Shown here piece after piece: positions 10,232 through 18,199 of a DNA stretch of 64,000 bases (the first letter of the stretch is position 1; every line of letters starts with the position of its first letter). Under the pieces are notes generated by a model. The model worked only from the letters and a program-made list of their open reading frames with translations, was not told where the DNA came from and did not search any database. Origin of the DNA: Nostoc sp. FACHB-973 (GTDB lineage Bacteria > Cyanobacteriota > Cyanobacteriia > Cyanobacteriales > Nostocaceae); the NCBI RefSeq assembly GCF_014698115.1, contig NZ_JACJSJ010000032.1, positions 1 to 64,000 on the forward strand, read 5' to 3'. Position numbers and translations under genes: made by a program.

Positions 10232-10588
10232 ATGAAAATTATTGCTTCTGTTTTATCTGTTTTGCGTCCAGTACGTTTTCTAGTTGTGGCTTTTACTTGC
10301 GCCTTACTGTTGCTATCTAATGCTTTTCCTGCTTTTGCGATCGATAGCTACCAAAGCAAGTCTACCGAAGGGGAAACACAACTGCTTGATATTCAGCGCA
10401 AAACTGACGAAGCTGCTAGAAAACCACCAGCCGGACTTGAAGAAGTTCAAAGGAAGTCCAACGAAGGACTCAATGAAGTTCAAGGAGCTGCTGACTTTGA
10501 CAAACAAAAGCGTCCTGAAAATTCACAGAGTGCAACCTCGGTGGAAGAAAGTATCAAAAATGTGTTAGACAAAGTTACAGGTAAGTAA
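10232..10588 (+). CDS. Low-temperature-induced (Lti-like) secreted small protein
   Basis: A 118-residue protein with a clear signal peptide: basic start (MKII...RPVR), hydrophobic core (FLVVAFTCALLLLSNAF) and an AFA cleavage site near residue 36. The mature part is hydrophilic with two related helices (LLDIQRKTDEAARKPP and LEEVQRKSNEGLNEVQ) and ends ESIKNVLDKVTGK. This resembles the Lti46.2-type low-temperature or stress-induced proteins of Anabaena, which are exported but of unknown biochemical function. The stop codon TAA is shared with the edge of a palindromic element, which could also end transcription. Confidence 0.7.
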   Translation: MKIIASVLSVLRPVRFLVVAFTCALLLLSNAFPAFAIDSYQSKSTEGETQLLDIQRKTDEAARKPPAGLEEVQRKSNEGLNEVQGAADFDKQKRPENSQSATSVEESIKNVLDKVTGK

Positions 10589-10690
10589 TACCATTTCACT
10601 TTAAAGTTGATACAAATACCTTGGTAGGGTAGCACGGCCGTGCTACCCTACGGTAAATCTATATGTATCAAGATTTTCGTGAAATGATAT
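10588..10690. repeat. Complete palindromic mini-element (~103 bp), type copy of the 'TAATACC' family
   Basis: The two halves are imperfect inverted repeats over their whole length: ATACCATTTCAC, TTGATAC and GTAGGGTAGCAC on the left, mirrored by GTGCTACCCTAC, GTATCAA and GTGAAATGATAT on the right. It is non-coding. The first A is the last base of the upstream gene's TAA stop. As RNA it would fold into one long hairpin and may act as a terminator or 3'-end stabiliser. Confidence 0.8.
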
Positions 10691-11032
10691 CAGATAATTA
10701 ATACTTGACTTTGGTAATAATTTAGTAGTAGTAAGTGGTTGCTTTTAAGTAATCACTTATTACTATTTATTATCCTAAAGAAAAAATTAAATTTTATGTA
10801 GGCGATTGATAATTATAATGATTTGAAAATTTTTCTTGTCAATGCTGACCAAAAAACAATAACCCTAACTAATTACTAGTCCATCATCATCATAATACTA
10901 CCTACTAAGACATAGGCATAATTCTCAATATGGTAATTAATCTAAACTGACAATGCGCCCTTTGGTTGATGTAGATGATACCGCAAATCTGTGATGTTAA
11001 TAAATGATAAGTTTGTCTAGGGATGAAAAACA
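10691..11032. other. AT-rich intergenic region upstream of dps
   Basis: No coding frame is seen. It presumably holds the promoter for dps. I could not identify an operator with confidence. Confidence 0.4.
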
Positions 11033-11572
11033 ATGCGTGCGATCAACATTGGTTTGACACAAGAACAGCGTCAAGGTGTGATTAATCTGTTGAATCAAGA
11101 TTTAGCAGATGCCTATTTACTGTTAGTAAAAACCAAAAAGTACCATTGGGATGTTGTTGGCCCTCAATTCCGCTCTTTGCACCAACTTTGGGAAGAACAT
11201 TACGAAAAGCTGACTGTTAATATTGATGCGTTAGCAGAGCGGATTCGTGCTTTGGGTGGTTATCCAGTTGGCACGATGGAAGGATTTCTCAAAATTGCTA
11301 CCCTCAAGGAACATGCTGGTAGTGTGCCCACTGCAACCGGAATGGTAGCTAATCTAGTGCAAGATCACGAGCAAGTGATTCGCAATCTCAGAGATCATGT
11401 AGATCAGTCTGGTGAAAAGTTCCACGATCAAGGAACCGCTGATTTTCTGACTGGATTGATGGAACAACATGAGGAAATCGCTTGGATGTTGCGCTCATTT
11501 ATTGAAGGGCAAGCACTAGAGGGAGACGGTACACAACCAGCAACACAAGCTAAAACTCCTGTAGGCGTGTAA
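11033..11572 (+). CDS. dps: Dps family ferritin-like DNA protection protein
   Basis: A 179-residue Dps-fold protein. The inter-subunit ferroxidase residues are visible in KYHWDVVGPQFRSLHQLWEEHYEKL followed by DALAERIRALGG. The family forms dodecamers that oxidise and store iron using peroxide and may bind DNA, protecting it under starvation or oxidative stress. The C-terminal tail (GDGTQPATQAKTPVGV) is extra and flexible. A GGGA-type ribosome binding site precedes ATG 11033. The next gene is also a stress-type protein, but a hairpin lies between, so co-transcription is uncertain. Confidence 0.95.
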   Translation: MRAINIGLTQEQRQGVINLLNQDLADAYLLLVKTKKYHWDVVGPQFRSLHQLWEEHYEKLTVNIDALAERIRALGGYPVGTMEGFLKIATLKEHAGSVPTATGMVANLVQDHEQVIRNLRDHVDQSGEKFHDQGTADFLTGLMEQHEEIAWMLRSFIEGQALEGDGTQPATQAKTPVGV

Positions 11573-11719
11573 GCAATAGGGAATTTTAGATTTTAGATTT
11601 TAGATTTTGGATTGTTGATTTAAAACCTAAAATCTAGAAAATTCTGTTCGCCTAGCGTCTGGTAGAATTGCTCCCAAATTTATTTGTGGAACAAATCCAA
11701 AATCTACAATTCTTTACTC

Positions 11720-11745
11720 AGCCCCATACCTGAAGGTATGGGGCT
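11720..11745 (+). terminator. Intrinsic-terminator-like hairpin after dps
   Basis: AGCCCCATACC, loop TGAA, GGTATGGGGCT: an 11-bp perfect stem with a tetraloop, followed within about 10 nt by AAAATTTTTT. It lies 148 nt after dps and 58 nt before the next start, so it may terminate dps or act as a leader structure for the next gene. Confidence 0.7.
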
Positions 11746-11803
11746 AATCCAAAATTTTTTGACTATATCTAGAGCAAAAAAACATAATCACAGGAGTATT
11801 TAA

Positions 11804-12571
11804 ATGCCAGAAGTATACAAAGCAGAACGTACTATTTCTGCTGTCTTCAAAGAACAAAAGCAAATTGATGATGTGATTAGACGTTTATTAGATAGAGGTG
11901 TGCCCAAAGATCACATTTCCGTCATGGGCAGAAACTTCCAGTCGGAAACTCGAATTTCTGGCTTTATTAGTAAAAAGGATGTGATTCTGGGAGGTTTAAG
12001 AACAGGGGCAGTTTTTGGTTCCTTGTTTGGTTCCTTTCTCAGCTTGCTCACGGGTGTAGGCGTACTATTTATTCCTTTTGTTGGCTCAGTTGTGGCAGGA
12101 GGTCCGATTGGTGCAGTGTTGTTAGGGGCTGCCAGTGGAGCGATCGCAGGTAGTGCAGGTGCCGGTCTAGTATCGGTTCTGACTACTTTGGGAATGCCAG
12201 AAGATAAAGCCGCTATTTACCAAACCCGCTTACAAGCTGGTGAGTTTTTATTGATGGCAGAAGTTCCAAGCGATCGCACCGGCGAATTTCAATTGCTCCT
12301 CGAAAGCGCTGGTGGCGAAGAAATTCAGGTAATTGAAAAAACCTTGGCTCGCCCTTGTCCAGGACTATGCAACAGCCCAGAGGACTTGTCACCTGAGGTT
12401 CGCGCTCATCTTTCTGATGAAGCTCAGCATACATTCATTGAGCGCTATAACACTGTATTCAATGAAAAAAGTGACGAGTTTAACGCTGAGCAAGCTGCTT
12501 GGGAAGCTGTTCACTCCTCATATGATGAAGATCAAAATGGTGTCTGGTCAAAAGCTAAAGTGAAAGCTTAA
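11804..12571 (+). CDS. Glycine-zipper general stress protein fused to a C-terminal ChaB domain
   Basis: A 255-residue fusion. Residues 5-60 resemble the ferredoxin-like N domain of GSP17M/DUF1269-type stress proteins ([29 protein letters not shown]). Residues about 68-125 are a glycine-zipper membrane hairpin ([23 protein letters not shown]). Residues about 188-250 match ChaB ([22 protein letters not shown] ... [10 protein letters not shown]), a small helical domain first linked to cation transport. AGGAG lies 8 nt before the ATG. The protein is probably membrane-associated and stress-induced; its biochemical role is unknown. Its TAA stop overlaps a palindromic element. Confidence 0.8.
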   Translation: MPEVYKAERTISAVFKEQKQIDDVIRRLLDRGVPKDHISVMGRNFQSETRISGFISKKDVILGGLRTGAVFGSLFGSFLSLLTGVGVLFIPFVGSVVAGGPIGAVLLGAASGAIAGSAGAGLVSVLTTLGMPEDKAAIYQTRLQAGEFLLMAEVPSDRTGEFQLLLESAGGEEIQVIEKTLARPCPGLCNSPEDLSPEVRAHLSDEAQHTFIERYNTVFNEKSDEFNAEQAAWEAVHSSYDEDQNGVWSKAKVKA

Positions 12572-12648
12572 TACCAATTCACGAAAATCCTATACACATA
12601 GACTTTTTGTGGGGGTACAGCATTGCTGTGCCCCCTACCCATGTAATG
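12571..12648. repeat. Palindromic 'TAATACC' mini-element abutting a stop codon
   Basis: It begins ATACCAATTCACGAAAATCC, with its first A shared with the upstream TAA stop (12569-12571), and contains GGGGGTACAGCA / TGCTGTGCCCCC. This is the third case of the same family sharing the stop codon of the gene before it. Confidence 0.7.
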
Positions 12649-12695
12649 ACAAGACGACGCCACAATTGAAATAAATCTTCATCAAAATTCTATTC

Positions 12696-12725
12696 CGATA
12701 TATCGTGATATATTCCGATATATCG
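12696..12725. promoter_or_regulatory. Tandem palindromic operator upstream of the PadR gene
   Basis: Two identical perfect 10-bp palindromes, CGATATATCG at 12696-12705 and 12716-12725, are 20 bp apart centre to centre, about two helical turns on one DNA face. Each is embedded in TATTCCGATATATCGT. They lie 32 bp before the ATG of the PadR-family gene, as expected for autoregulation by dimers bound side by side. Confidence 0.75.
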
Positions 12726-12757
12726 TATAGTAGAGAAAGTTGATTAGAAATTTAGTT

Positions 12758-13384
12758 ATGTTTAGACACTTTCGGTCACGGTTTGGAGTACCTGCATGGG
12801 CAGGAGTTAGCGAAGATGATTTTGTGTTTGTCAAGTCTCGGTTTGAGCATCGCAAGCACCATAGTGGACATCATGGCAAACACTTGGGCGATGAAATGTT
12901 TGGTCGTGGTTGGGGAGATGAACATCGGACTCGTCGGGGTGACATCAAGTTCATCTTGCTGGAATTGTTATCCGAGCATCCTAGTCATGGTTACGACCTG
13001 ATTAAAGAGATGGAAACTCGTTATGGTGGTTTCCGTCGCCTCAGTCCTGGCTCAGTGTATCCAACACTGCAATTGCTGGAGGAAGGTGGTTATTTAACCA
13101 GCTCACAGGAAGGCGGTAAGCGGATTTATAGCATTACAGATGAGGGTAGACAACTTTTGGCAGAACGTACCCAAAAAGAAACTTCAGACTCTCCTTGGGA
13201 TACCTTCAAAAGTTTGATCGCAGGTAAGCCCCAAGAGTTTATTGAGTTGCGGAATGCTGCAACAGAATTAGCTGGTGTGGTAGTGCAGGTTGCCCGCAGT
13301 GGTAATGTAGAGCGAATAAATCGAGTGCGTGAGCTTCTAGAGCAAGTTAAACGGGAAATTTACGCCATTTTGGCTGAAAAATAA
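12758..13384 (+). CDS. PadR-family transcriptional regulator with a His-rich N-terminal extension
   Basis: About 208 residues from ATG 12758; an in-frame TTG at 12740 would add six. A PadR winged helix spans roughly 60-140 (RGDIKFILLELLSEHPSHGYDLIKEME, then SPGSVYPTLQLLEEGGYLTS). A C-terminal helical dimer segment ends RELLEQVKREIYAIL. Before the winged helix lies an unusual segment rich in His and Arg (RKHHSGHHGKHLGDE), which may bind metal. Tandem palindromes directly upstream suggest autorepression. The ligand is unknown. Confidence 0.9.
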   Translation: MFRHFRSRFGVPAWAGVSEDDFVFVKSRFEHRKHHSGHHGKHLGDEMFGRGWGDEHRTRRGDIKFILLELLSEHPSHGYDLIKEMETRYGGFRRLSPGSVYPTLQLLEEGGYLTSSQEGGKRIYSITDEGRQLLAERTQKETSDSPWDTFKSLIAGKPQEFIELRNAATELAGVVVQVARSGNVERINRVRELLEQVKREIYAILAEK

Positions 13385-13385
13385 A

Positions 13386-13411
13386 TAGAGACGCAAAATT
13401 AGGCGTCTCTA
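13386..13411. terminator. Bidirectional terminator between convergent genes
   Basis: TAGAGACGC, an 8-nt loop, GCGTCTCTA: a 9-bp stem two bases after the padR stop and 25 nt before the stop of the convergent HAD gene. It could serve both transcripts. Confidence 0.6.
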
Positions 13412-13435
13412 GTATCAAAATTATCAGCTTTGGGT

Positions 13436-14122
13436 TCAAAAATTAGAAGCGATCGCGCTTAAATCTGGTTCGATAAGCGAGTTGAGCAATGTCCACAACT
13501 GCAAATCAGTAAAATCTGGAATCGCCATAAATGCACCAACTTCCTGTAAGAGTTGGGGATTGTGGGTGGACGCTATACCGATGGTGCGGATATCTGCGCC
13601 CACCGCAGCCCGAATTCCAGAGGGAGAATCTTCTAGAGCGATCGCTTCCTCTGCTTGAATCCCTAAGTTGTTTAAGGCAACTTGATAGGGTGCCGGGTCA
13701 GGTTTACCTGCTATACAATCATCCGCTAAAACAATTGTATGGAAAGCTTCTTTTATCCCCAAAACTTCTAGCATATATTCTGCATTTAATCTTGGGGCAT
13801 TAGTTACTAATGCACGTTTTAATTGATGCGTATCTGTCCATGCTAGCAGTTCATAAAATCCACCCAGCGGTTGTAGATCGGAGGCAACTTTGCGGAAAAG
13901 TGCCTCTTTTTCGTCTGCAAAATTTTCCCTTTCTGCTAGTGATAACTGTGGCAGAATATCTTGAACAATTTCTGGATTTAGCCGCCCACTAATTCGGGAT
14001 TTATAAAATGTTTCGTCAATTTCTATGCTGAAATCGAGCAGCATTTCTTTCCAAGCTCGGTAGTGTATTGGATCGCTATTGACAATAGTGCCGTCTAGGT
14101 CAAAGAGAATTGCAGCCAGCAT
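13436..14122 (-). CDS. HAD-superfamily phosphatase / beta-phosphoglucomutase-like
   Basis: A 228-residue HAD hydrolase, subfamily IA. The nucleophile motif is DLDGTIVNSDPIH (Asp9, acid/base Asp11), motif II is ALVTNAPR, and motif III/IV is GKPDPAPYQVAL ... ALEDSPSGI. The cap following HYRAWKEML resembles beta-phosphoglucomutase and sugar-phosphate phosphatases. It probably acts on a small phosphorylated sugar in the cytoplasm; the substrate cannot be told from sequence. It is transcribed convergently with padR and alone. Confidence 0.88.
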   Translation of the reverse strand: MLAAILFDLDGTIVNSDPIHYRAWKEMLLDFSIEIDETFYKSRISGRLNPEIVQDILPQLSLAERENFADEKEALFRKVASDLQPLGGFYELLAWTDTHQLKRALVTNAPRLNAEYMLEVLGIKEAFHTIVLADDCIAGKPDPAPYQVALNNLGIQAEEAIALEDSPSGIRAAVGADIRTIGIASTHNPQLLQEVGAFMAIPDFTDLQLWTLLNSLIEPDLSAIASNF

Positions 14123-14273
14123 GATTTTTGGGTAATATGTAAATAATTGTTAACTTTATTTAGATAGTTTACATTGTTTTCGTTCTTAGTGATTATTCTT
14201 TTGTGAATACAAGGGGCTGGGGAAGAAATTCGCCCGGCAAAAGCGAGGTTTTAACCAAATCTTAAGGTCACAA

Positions 14274-15287
14274 ATGAAAATTGATATTGAAAAAACAGCA
14301 GAAATGCTGGAGCAAGTTCACCAATTAGAATCCACACAGGGTCTCAAGAACGAAGCCTGTCGTTCCAAATTTTTGATTCACCCTGAATTCACATCAAAAG
14401 TTTTCTTGTTTTTGCATGGTTTTACAGCAGGCCCTTACCAGTTTGAGCCGCTTGGTAAAGCCTTATTTAACAAGGGATATAACGTTTTGATTCCTTTACA
14501 ACCTGGTCATGGACGTTCAGGCAACTGGAGCGGTCAAAATCCTCCACCACTACCAACAGATATTCAGATATATCAACAATTTGTGCTTGAATGGTTGCAG
14601 TTTGCAAAAACGCTAGGTCAAGAAGTTGTAATTGGTGGATTATCAACAGGTGGAACTTTAGCTGCTTGGTTAGGTTTAGAGCATCCCCAGGAGATTGACC
14701 GCGCTTTATTGTTCACGCCTTATTTGGGTAGCCGTTACTCACTATTCGATCAACTGCTCAAAATCCTGCCAATTTACTTTGAATGGTTCAACAAAGATGC
14801 ACCTGGCAATTTTGGTTATAAAGGTTTTTGTCTTAAGGCATTACGGATATTTCTTCAATTGGCAGAGGAGGTTTTAAAAAAGGCTCAAGGCTCTGTTTGT
14901 GCCCCTAGTTTAATGGTATGTAGTGAGGCCGATCATGCTGTTAGTCGCTCCAAACAGCAGGATTTTTTCCGAAGGGTAGTTAACCAGCAACCAAAATCCT
15001 GGTACTACTGTTTCGATGATTCGCTTCACATTGAACACCGGATGATGACAAAACTAGAAGACAATGATTATGAGGAACTGGTAATTACCCTCGCTAAAGC
15101 ATTTGTTGAGAGTGACTTGACTTGGGTAGAGTTTGAGCAAATGGCAAAGCTGATAGCCCAAGGACAAGCCGAGGACAAAATCATGCAAGAATTCAACCTC
15201 AATGGTCAAGTTTTTCAACAGCTATCTGCAATGATGACTCAAGGTTTTGGTTGCGACGATCTTAAATGCATCAATCCATATTCCTGA
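14274..15287 (+). CDS. Alpha/beta hydrolase (carboxylesterase-like)
   Basis: A 337-residue alpha/beta hydrolase. Visible are the oxyanion strand FLFLHGFTAGP, the nucleophile elbow GGLSTGG, the acid region CSEADHAVS and a C-terminal catalytic His in DSLHIEHR. The last 60 residues after the hydrolase fold (VEFEQMAKLIAQGQAEDKIMQEF) form an extra helical module not needed for catalysis. There is no signal peptide, so it is probably a cytoplasmic esterase or lipase. The substrate is unknown. It is divergent from the HAD gene across 150 nt. Confidence 0.85.
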   Translation: MKIDIEKTAEMLEQVHQLESTQGLKNEACRSKFLIHPEFTSKVFLFLHGFTAGPYQFEPLGKALFNKGYNVLIPLQPGHGRSGNWSGQNPPPLPTDIQIYQQFVLEWLQFAKTLGQEVVIGGLSTGGTLAAWLGLEHPQEIDRALLFTPYLGSRYSLFDQLLKILPIYFEWFNKDAPGNFGYKGFCLKALRIFLQLAEEVLKKAQGSVCAPSLMVCSEADHAVSRSKQQDFFRRVVNQQPKSWYYCFDDSLHIEHRMMTKLEDNDYEELVITLAKAFVESDLTWVEFEQMAKLIAQGQAEDKIMQEFNLNGQVFQQLSAMMTQGFGCDDLKCINPYS

Positions 15288-15637
15288 TGCATAATACTCT
15301 TTGATTAAGAACTTATATCAAGTCCGGATAATTAGTTATGATTCCTACAGTCATTGCACCCCACCCCCAGCCCCTCCCCGCTCGCGGGGAGGGGAGACAA
15401 AGCGCAGCTTTGGCGGGGTGGGGTTCTTGGGTTTTACAGCAATTTTCAGGTAAATATACCACATTCTAGGGGCGCATAGCTGTGCTACCCTACTGGGGAT
15501 TGTGGTTCAAATAGATGAAAAACGTTGTAATAAGTAATCAAGCGGACATGATATTAGCCATATTACCCAGAGATTGCTCAAAGGATTATGATAGCTGACT
15601 GGAATGGAATTTTATTAAGAAACTTCTGTGTAAGCAA
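15288..15637. repeat. Intergenic region with GC-rich hairpin repeats
   Basis: No gene is seen. It holds a C-rich/G-rich hairpin (CACCCCACCCCCAGCCCC ... GGCGGGGTGGGG, about 15357-15424) and a half-palindrome of the GTGCTACCCTA family near 15480-15492. Both types are dispersed in this window. Confidence 0.55.
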
Positions 15638-16408
15638 ATGGTAGCTGCTACAAACTTTTTTCGCATTGACGATTTATTAGTGCAGATTTACAACTCTGAA
15701 GTCGAAATGGCGCTCTCAGTTGCAGAAATCACCCAACAGTATTTACAGCAGGTTCTCAACGAACAGGATACCGCAGCTGTATTGTTAGCAACAGGTAACT
15801 CCCAACTGAAATTTCTTGATGCTTTGATTACATTGGGTGGTGTAGATTGGTCAAGGATTACTCTGTTCCATTTAGATGAATATTTGGGAATTAGTGCGTA
15901 TCATTCTGCTAGTTTCCGGCGTTATATGCGAGAACGTGTAGAAAAACGGGTTGCTCCTAAAGAATTTCACTATATAGAAGGTGATACATCGCAACCAGTG
16001 GCAGAATGCGATCGCTACACCAAATTATTGCAAGCACAACCAATTGACTTGTGCTGTCTTGGTGTTGGCGAAAATGGACATTTAGCTTTTAACGATCCAT
16101 CTGTAGCAAATTTTCAAGATTCCTACAGTGTAAAGCTAGTAAAACTAGATAAAATCAACCGTCAGCAACAAGTTAACACAGGTCACTTTCCGAATCTTGA
16201 AACTGTCCCACAATACGCTTTTACTGTTACTATTCCAACCATTTGTTCAGCAAAAAAAATTATTTGTCTTGCTCCAGAAATACGTAAAGCAAATGTGGTA
16301 AAACAAATATTACAAGGAGCTATAAGTGCAGAATGTCCGGCTTCTGTTCTCCGTCAACAATCGCAAGCAACGTTATTTTTGGATGTAAACTCTGCTAGTT
16401 TGCTTTAA
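15638..16408 (+). CDS. nagB: Glucosamine-6-phosphate deaminase (NagB family)
   Basis: A 256-residue NagB-like sugar isomerase. Typical motifs are LATGNSQLKFLDAL (phosphate loop), FHLDEYLGI (catalytic Asp region), GVGENGHLAFNDPS (ring-opening His) and TVTIPTICSAKK near the C terminus. It converts glucosamine-6-phosphate to fructose-6-phosphate plus ammonia, or a closely related reaction. The length fits the family. The start at 15638 lacks a strong ribosome binding site. It stands alone; no nagA or chitin genes are near. Confidence 0.88.
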   Translation: MVAATNFFRIDDLLVQIYNSEVEMALSVAEITQQYLQQVLNEQDTAAVLLATGNSQLKFLDALITLGGVDWSRITLFHLDEYLGISAYHSASFRRYMRERVEKRVAPKEFHYIEGDTSQPVAECDRYTKLLQAQPIDLCCLGVGENGHLAFNDPSVANFQDSYSVKLVKLDKINRQQQVNTGHFPNLETVPQYAFTVTIPTICSAKKIICLAPEIRKANVVKQILQGAISAECPASVLRQQSQATLFLDVNSASLL

Positions 16409-16520
16409 GTTGTAAAATGAGGTACACGGGTAGGGGCACAACATCTTGTGCCCCTACAATTATCTGTACCTCACGCCTGTTGCAATCTGCTGTAACTTTA
16501 GGGACGATGAGCCGATTAGC

Positions 16521-17096
16521 TTATCTAAAGCGAGAACCTGTTACTTCGTTAGGATCGCTATAAGTTCGGGGTTTTTCCCGATTACGAGCCAGACCTGCTA
16601 AACCAGCTAGACCAAACAAACCTAGCCAACCCCAATTGAAACCGCGATCGCTAGTTTGTTGGTAAGTTGTGACACCTGTGTTCCTGTTAGTACCTGTGCT
16701 ATCAGTGCCAGTACCATCACTACCTGTAATACCAGTACCTGTGCCATCTGTAGTTGTGCCAGTACCCGTTGTGCCTGTTCCAGTTGTGCCAGTGCCGGTT
16801 GTGCCGGTGCCGGTTGCGCCTGTTCCAGTTGTGCCTGTTCCAGTTGTGCCAGTGCCGGTTGTGTCAGTGCCGGTTGCGCCTGTTCCAGTTGTGCCAGTGC
16901 CGGTTGTGCCAGTGCCGGTTGTGCCTGTGCCACTTGTGCCTGTTCCAGTTGTGCCTGTTCCAGAAGTACTTCCTGAGCTAGTACCACCACCAGAGCTTCC
17001 GGTTTGGGCAGAGACAGAAACAGGTAAGGATGCAGAAGCAAAACTGATGGCAAAGAGACTAGCTACAACAGCTTTAGATAAATCAAAATGTCTCAT
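16521..17096 (-). CDS. Secreted WGxxGxxG-type protein with Gly/Thr pentapeptide repeats
   Basis: A 191-residue protein. It has a signal peptide (AVVASLFAISFASASLPVSVSAQ) and a central region of about 80 residues of TGTTG / TGTGT repeats. The C-terminal segment GFNWGWLGLFGLAGLAGLARN has the WGxxGxxG hydrophobic patch followed by basic residues, a pattern known from cyanobacterial surface proteins. It is probably exported and membrane-anchored at its C terminus. The repeat DNA is nearly identical copies of TTGTGCCAGTGCCGG units, so repeat number may vary between strains. AAGGA lies about 10 nt before the ATG. Confidence 0.8.
   Translation of the reverse strand: MRHFDLSKAVVASLFAISFASASLPVSVSAQTGSSGGGTSSGSTSGTGTTGTGTSGTGTTGTGTTGTGTTGTGATGTDTTGTGTTGTGTTGTGATGTGTTGTGTTGTGTTGTGTTTDGTGTGITGSDGTGTDSTGTNRNTGVTTYQQTSDRGFNWGWLGLFGLAGLAGLARNREKPRTYSDPNEVTGSRFR
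16728..16970. repeat. Coding minisatellite inside the WGxxGxxG gene
   Basis: 15-nt units (GTGCCAGTGCCGGTT and GTGCCTGTTCCAGTT variants) are arranged head to tail in higher-order blocks. They encode the Gly/Thr pentapeptides on the minus strand. Four other frames also stay open here, which explains several spurious overlapping frames. Confidence 0.85.
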
Positions 17097-17592
17097 GATT
17101 ATGGTTCCTTGTATGTTGTTATATTCCTGTGGTTTATTGATTTTCCAAACCGATATTTCCTAATCAATCTACTACTTCATGAAGTAAATTTAGAGAATAC
17201 AGATTGATGAAAATTTCACCTAAGTTAAAATGTTAAAAAACATTTGATCGGTATAGATGAAATCCAAAAATAAACTTGAAAAAGTTTTAGTGCCATTTTA
17301 TAAAAAATTTATAGCTCTGTTTTTCAGTATGTTATTTTCTCCAGAAAAATCATACTTTTTCCATGAACCTAAATTATTTAGATAATGGCATCAGCATAAG
17401 AAATCATTGTCTTGAGACTGCCGTGGCTTCAAATTTATACAAAAATTGCTGATCCGTTGAATTCACTATCACTTAGAATACATACTATTCTTTTGCAAAA
17501 CTTCTATCATAAGAATAAAATCAGTTATGTCGAAGGAGTTAGTTTATTATTAAGCTTGTTTGTATTTTTACTATTAATGAAAAATAAAAATA
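17097..17592. other. AT-rich intergenic region
   Basis: No supported gene. A 64-codon plus-strand frame (17412-17606) has no ribosome binding site and an arbitrary composition. The region probably contains the promoter of the WGxxGxxG gene. Confidence 0.4.
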
Positions 17593-17784
17593 TTATTCTC
17601 GCTTAAAATTAGATAAGCAAGCCTCAAGATAGATACAATCTTCACATTGGATATTTTGCCCTGGATTGTTACATCCACAAGGCGGATCTATGTAACATTC
17701 AGAAACATTTTTAGGTATTGAAGACTTGTTAAATATGAAGTCTAAAGCAGCTTCTTCAAGACAAAAAATTAAATCTTTTACCAT
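17593..17784 (-). CDS. Small cysteine-rich hypothetical protein
   Basis: 63 residues, unrecognised. The second half holds seven Cys in about 28 residues (CYIDPPCGCNNPG, then CEDCIYLEACL), a spacing compatible with metal or Fe-S binding or a disulfide-rich peptide. There is no signal peptide and no strong ribosome binding site. The dense Cys pattern is the only reason to think it real. Confidence 0.4.
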   Translation of the reverse strand: MVKDLIFCLEEAALDFIFNKSSIPKNVSECYIDPPCGCNNPGQNIQCEDCIYLEACLSNFKRE

Positions 17785-18199
17785 AATTTTTTGTAATTAT
17801 TGTAGTTAGTATAACTAATTGACAAATTTGGGGATACTTTTGATCAATAATTAGAAAATCGAAACAGCCAGATACTGGCAACTATTGAAAGTCTGTTAAT
17901 ATCACTTCTATATCTTCTTTCATTTGAGAACTTATAACTTCATACTCTAGGGGTGTCTGAGTTGAGACTCAAGGAATACTTTTATTGTCGATTAAGTAAA
18001 TCGATACAATAAAACCAAACTGTGTGAAGAAAAGTAAACAAGGCTCACACCCTTTTTCCCACTGCCCCCTGCCTTATCCCAATAATAATTATTTACGCAG
18101 ACTTACTTAGGTTGTAACTAAAGATATATGACAATCTACTTAGATACCGATTTTTGAAATAAATTGGGAATATTATTGTTTAATTCTCTTGGATTTGGG
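17785..18199. other. Intergenic region downstream of devA
   Basis: AT-rich; no gene, terminator hairpin or clear repeat was found. Confidence 0.4.

Noticed and set aside
16622-17163. Several long frames on both strands over the WGxxGxxG gene
   Set aside because: All are read-throughs of the same 15-nt repeats. Only the minus-strand frame has a signal peptide and a meaningful C terminus.
17412-17606. 64-codon plus-strand frame with a hydrophobic end
   Set aside because: No ribosome site, AT-driven hydrophobicity, and overlap with the Cys-rich frame.
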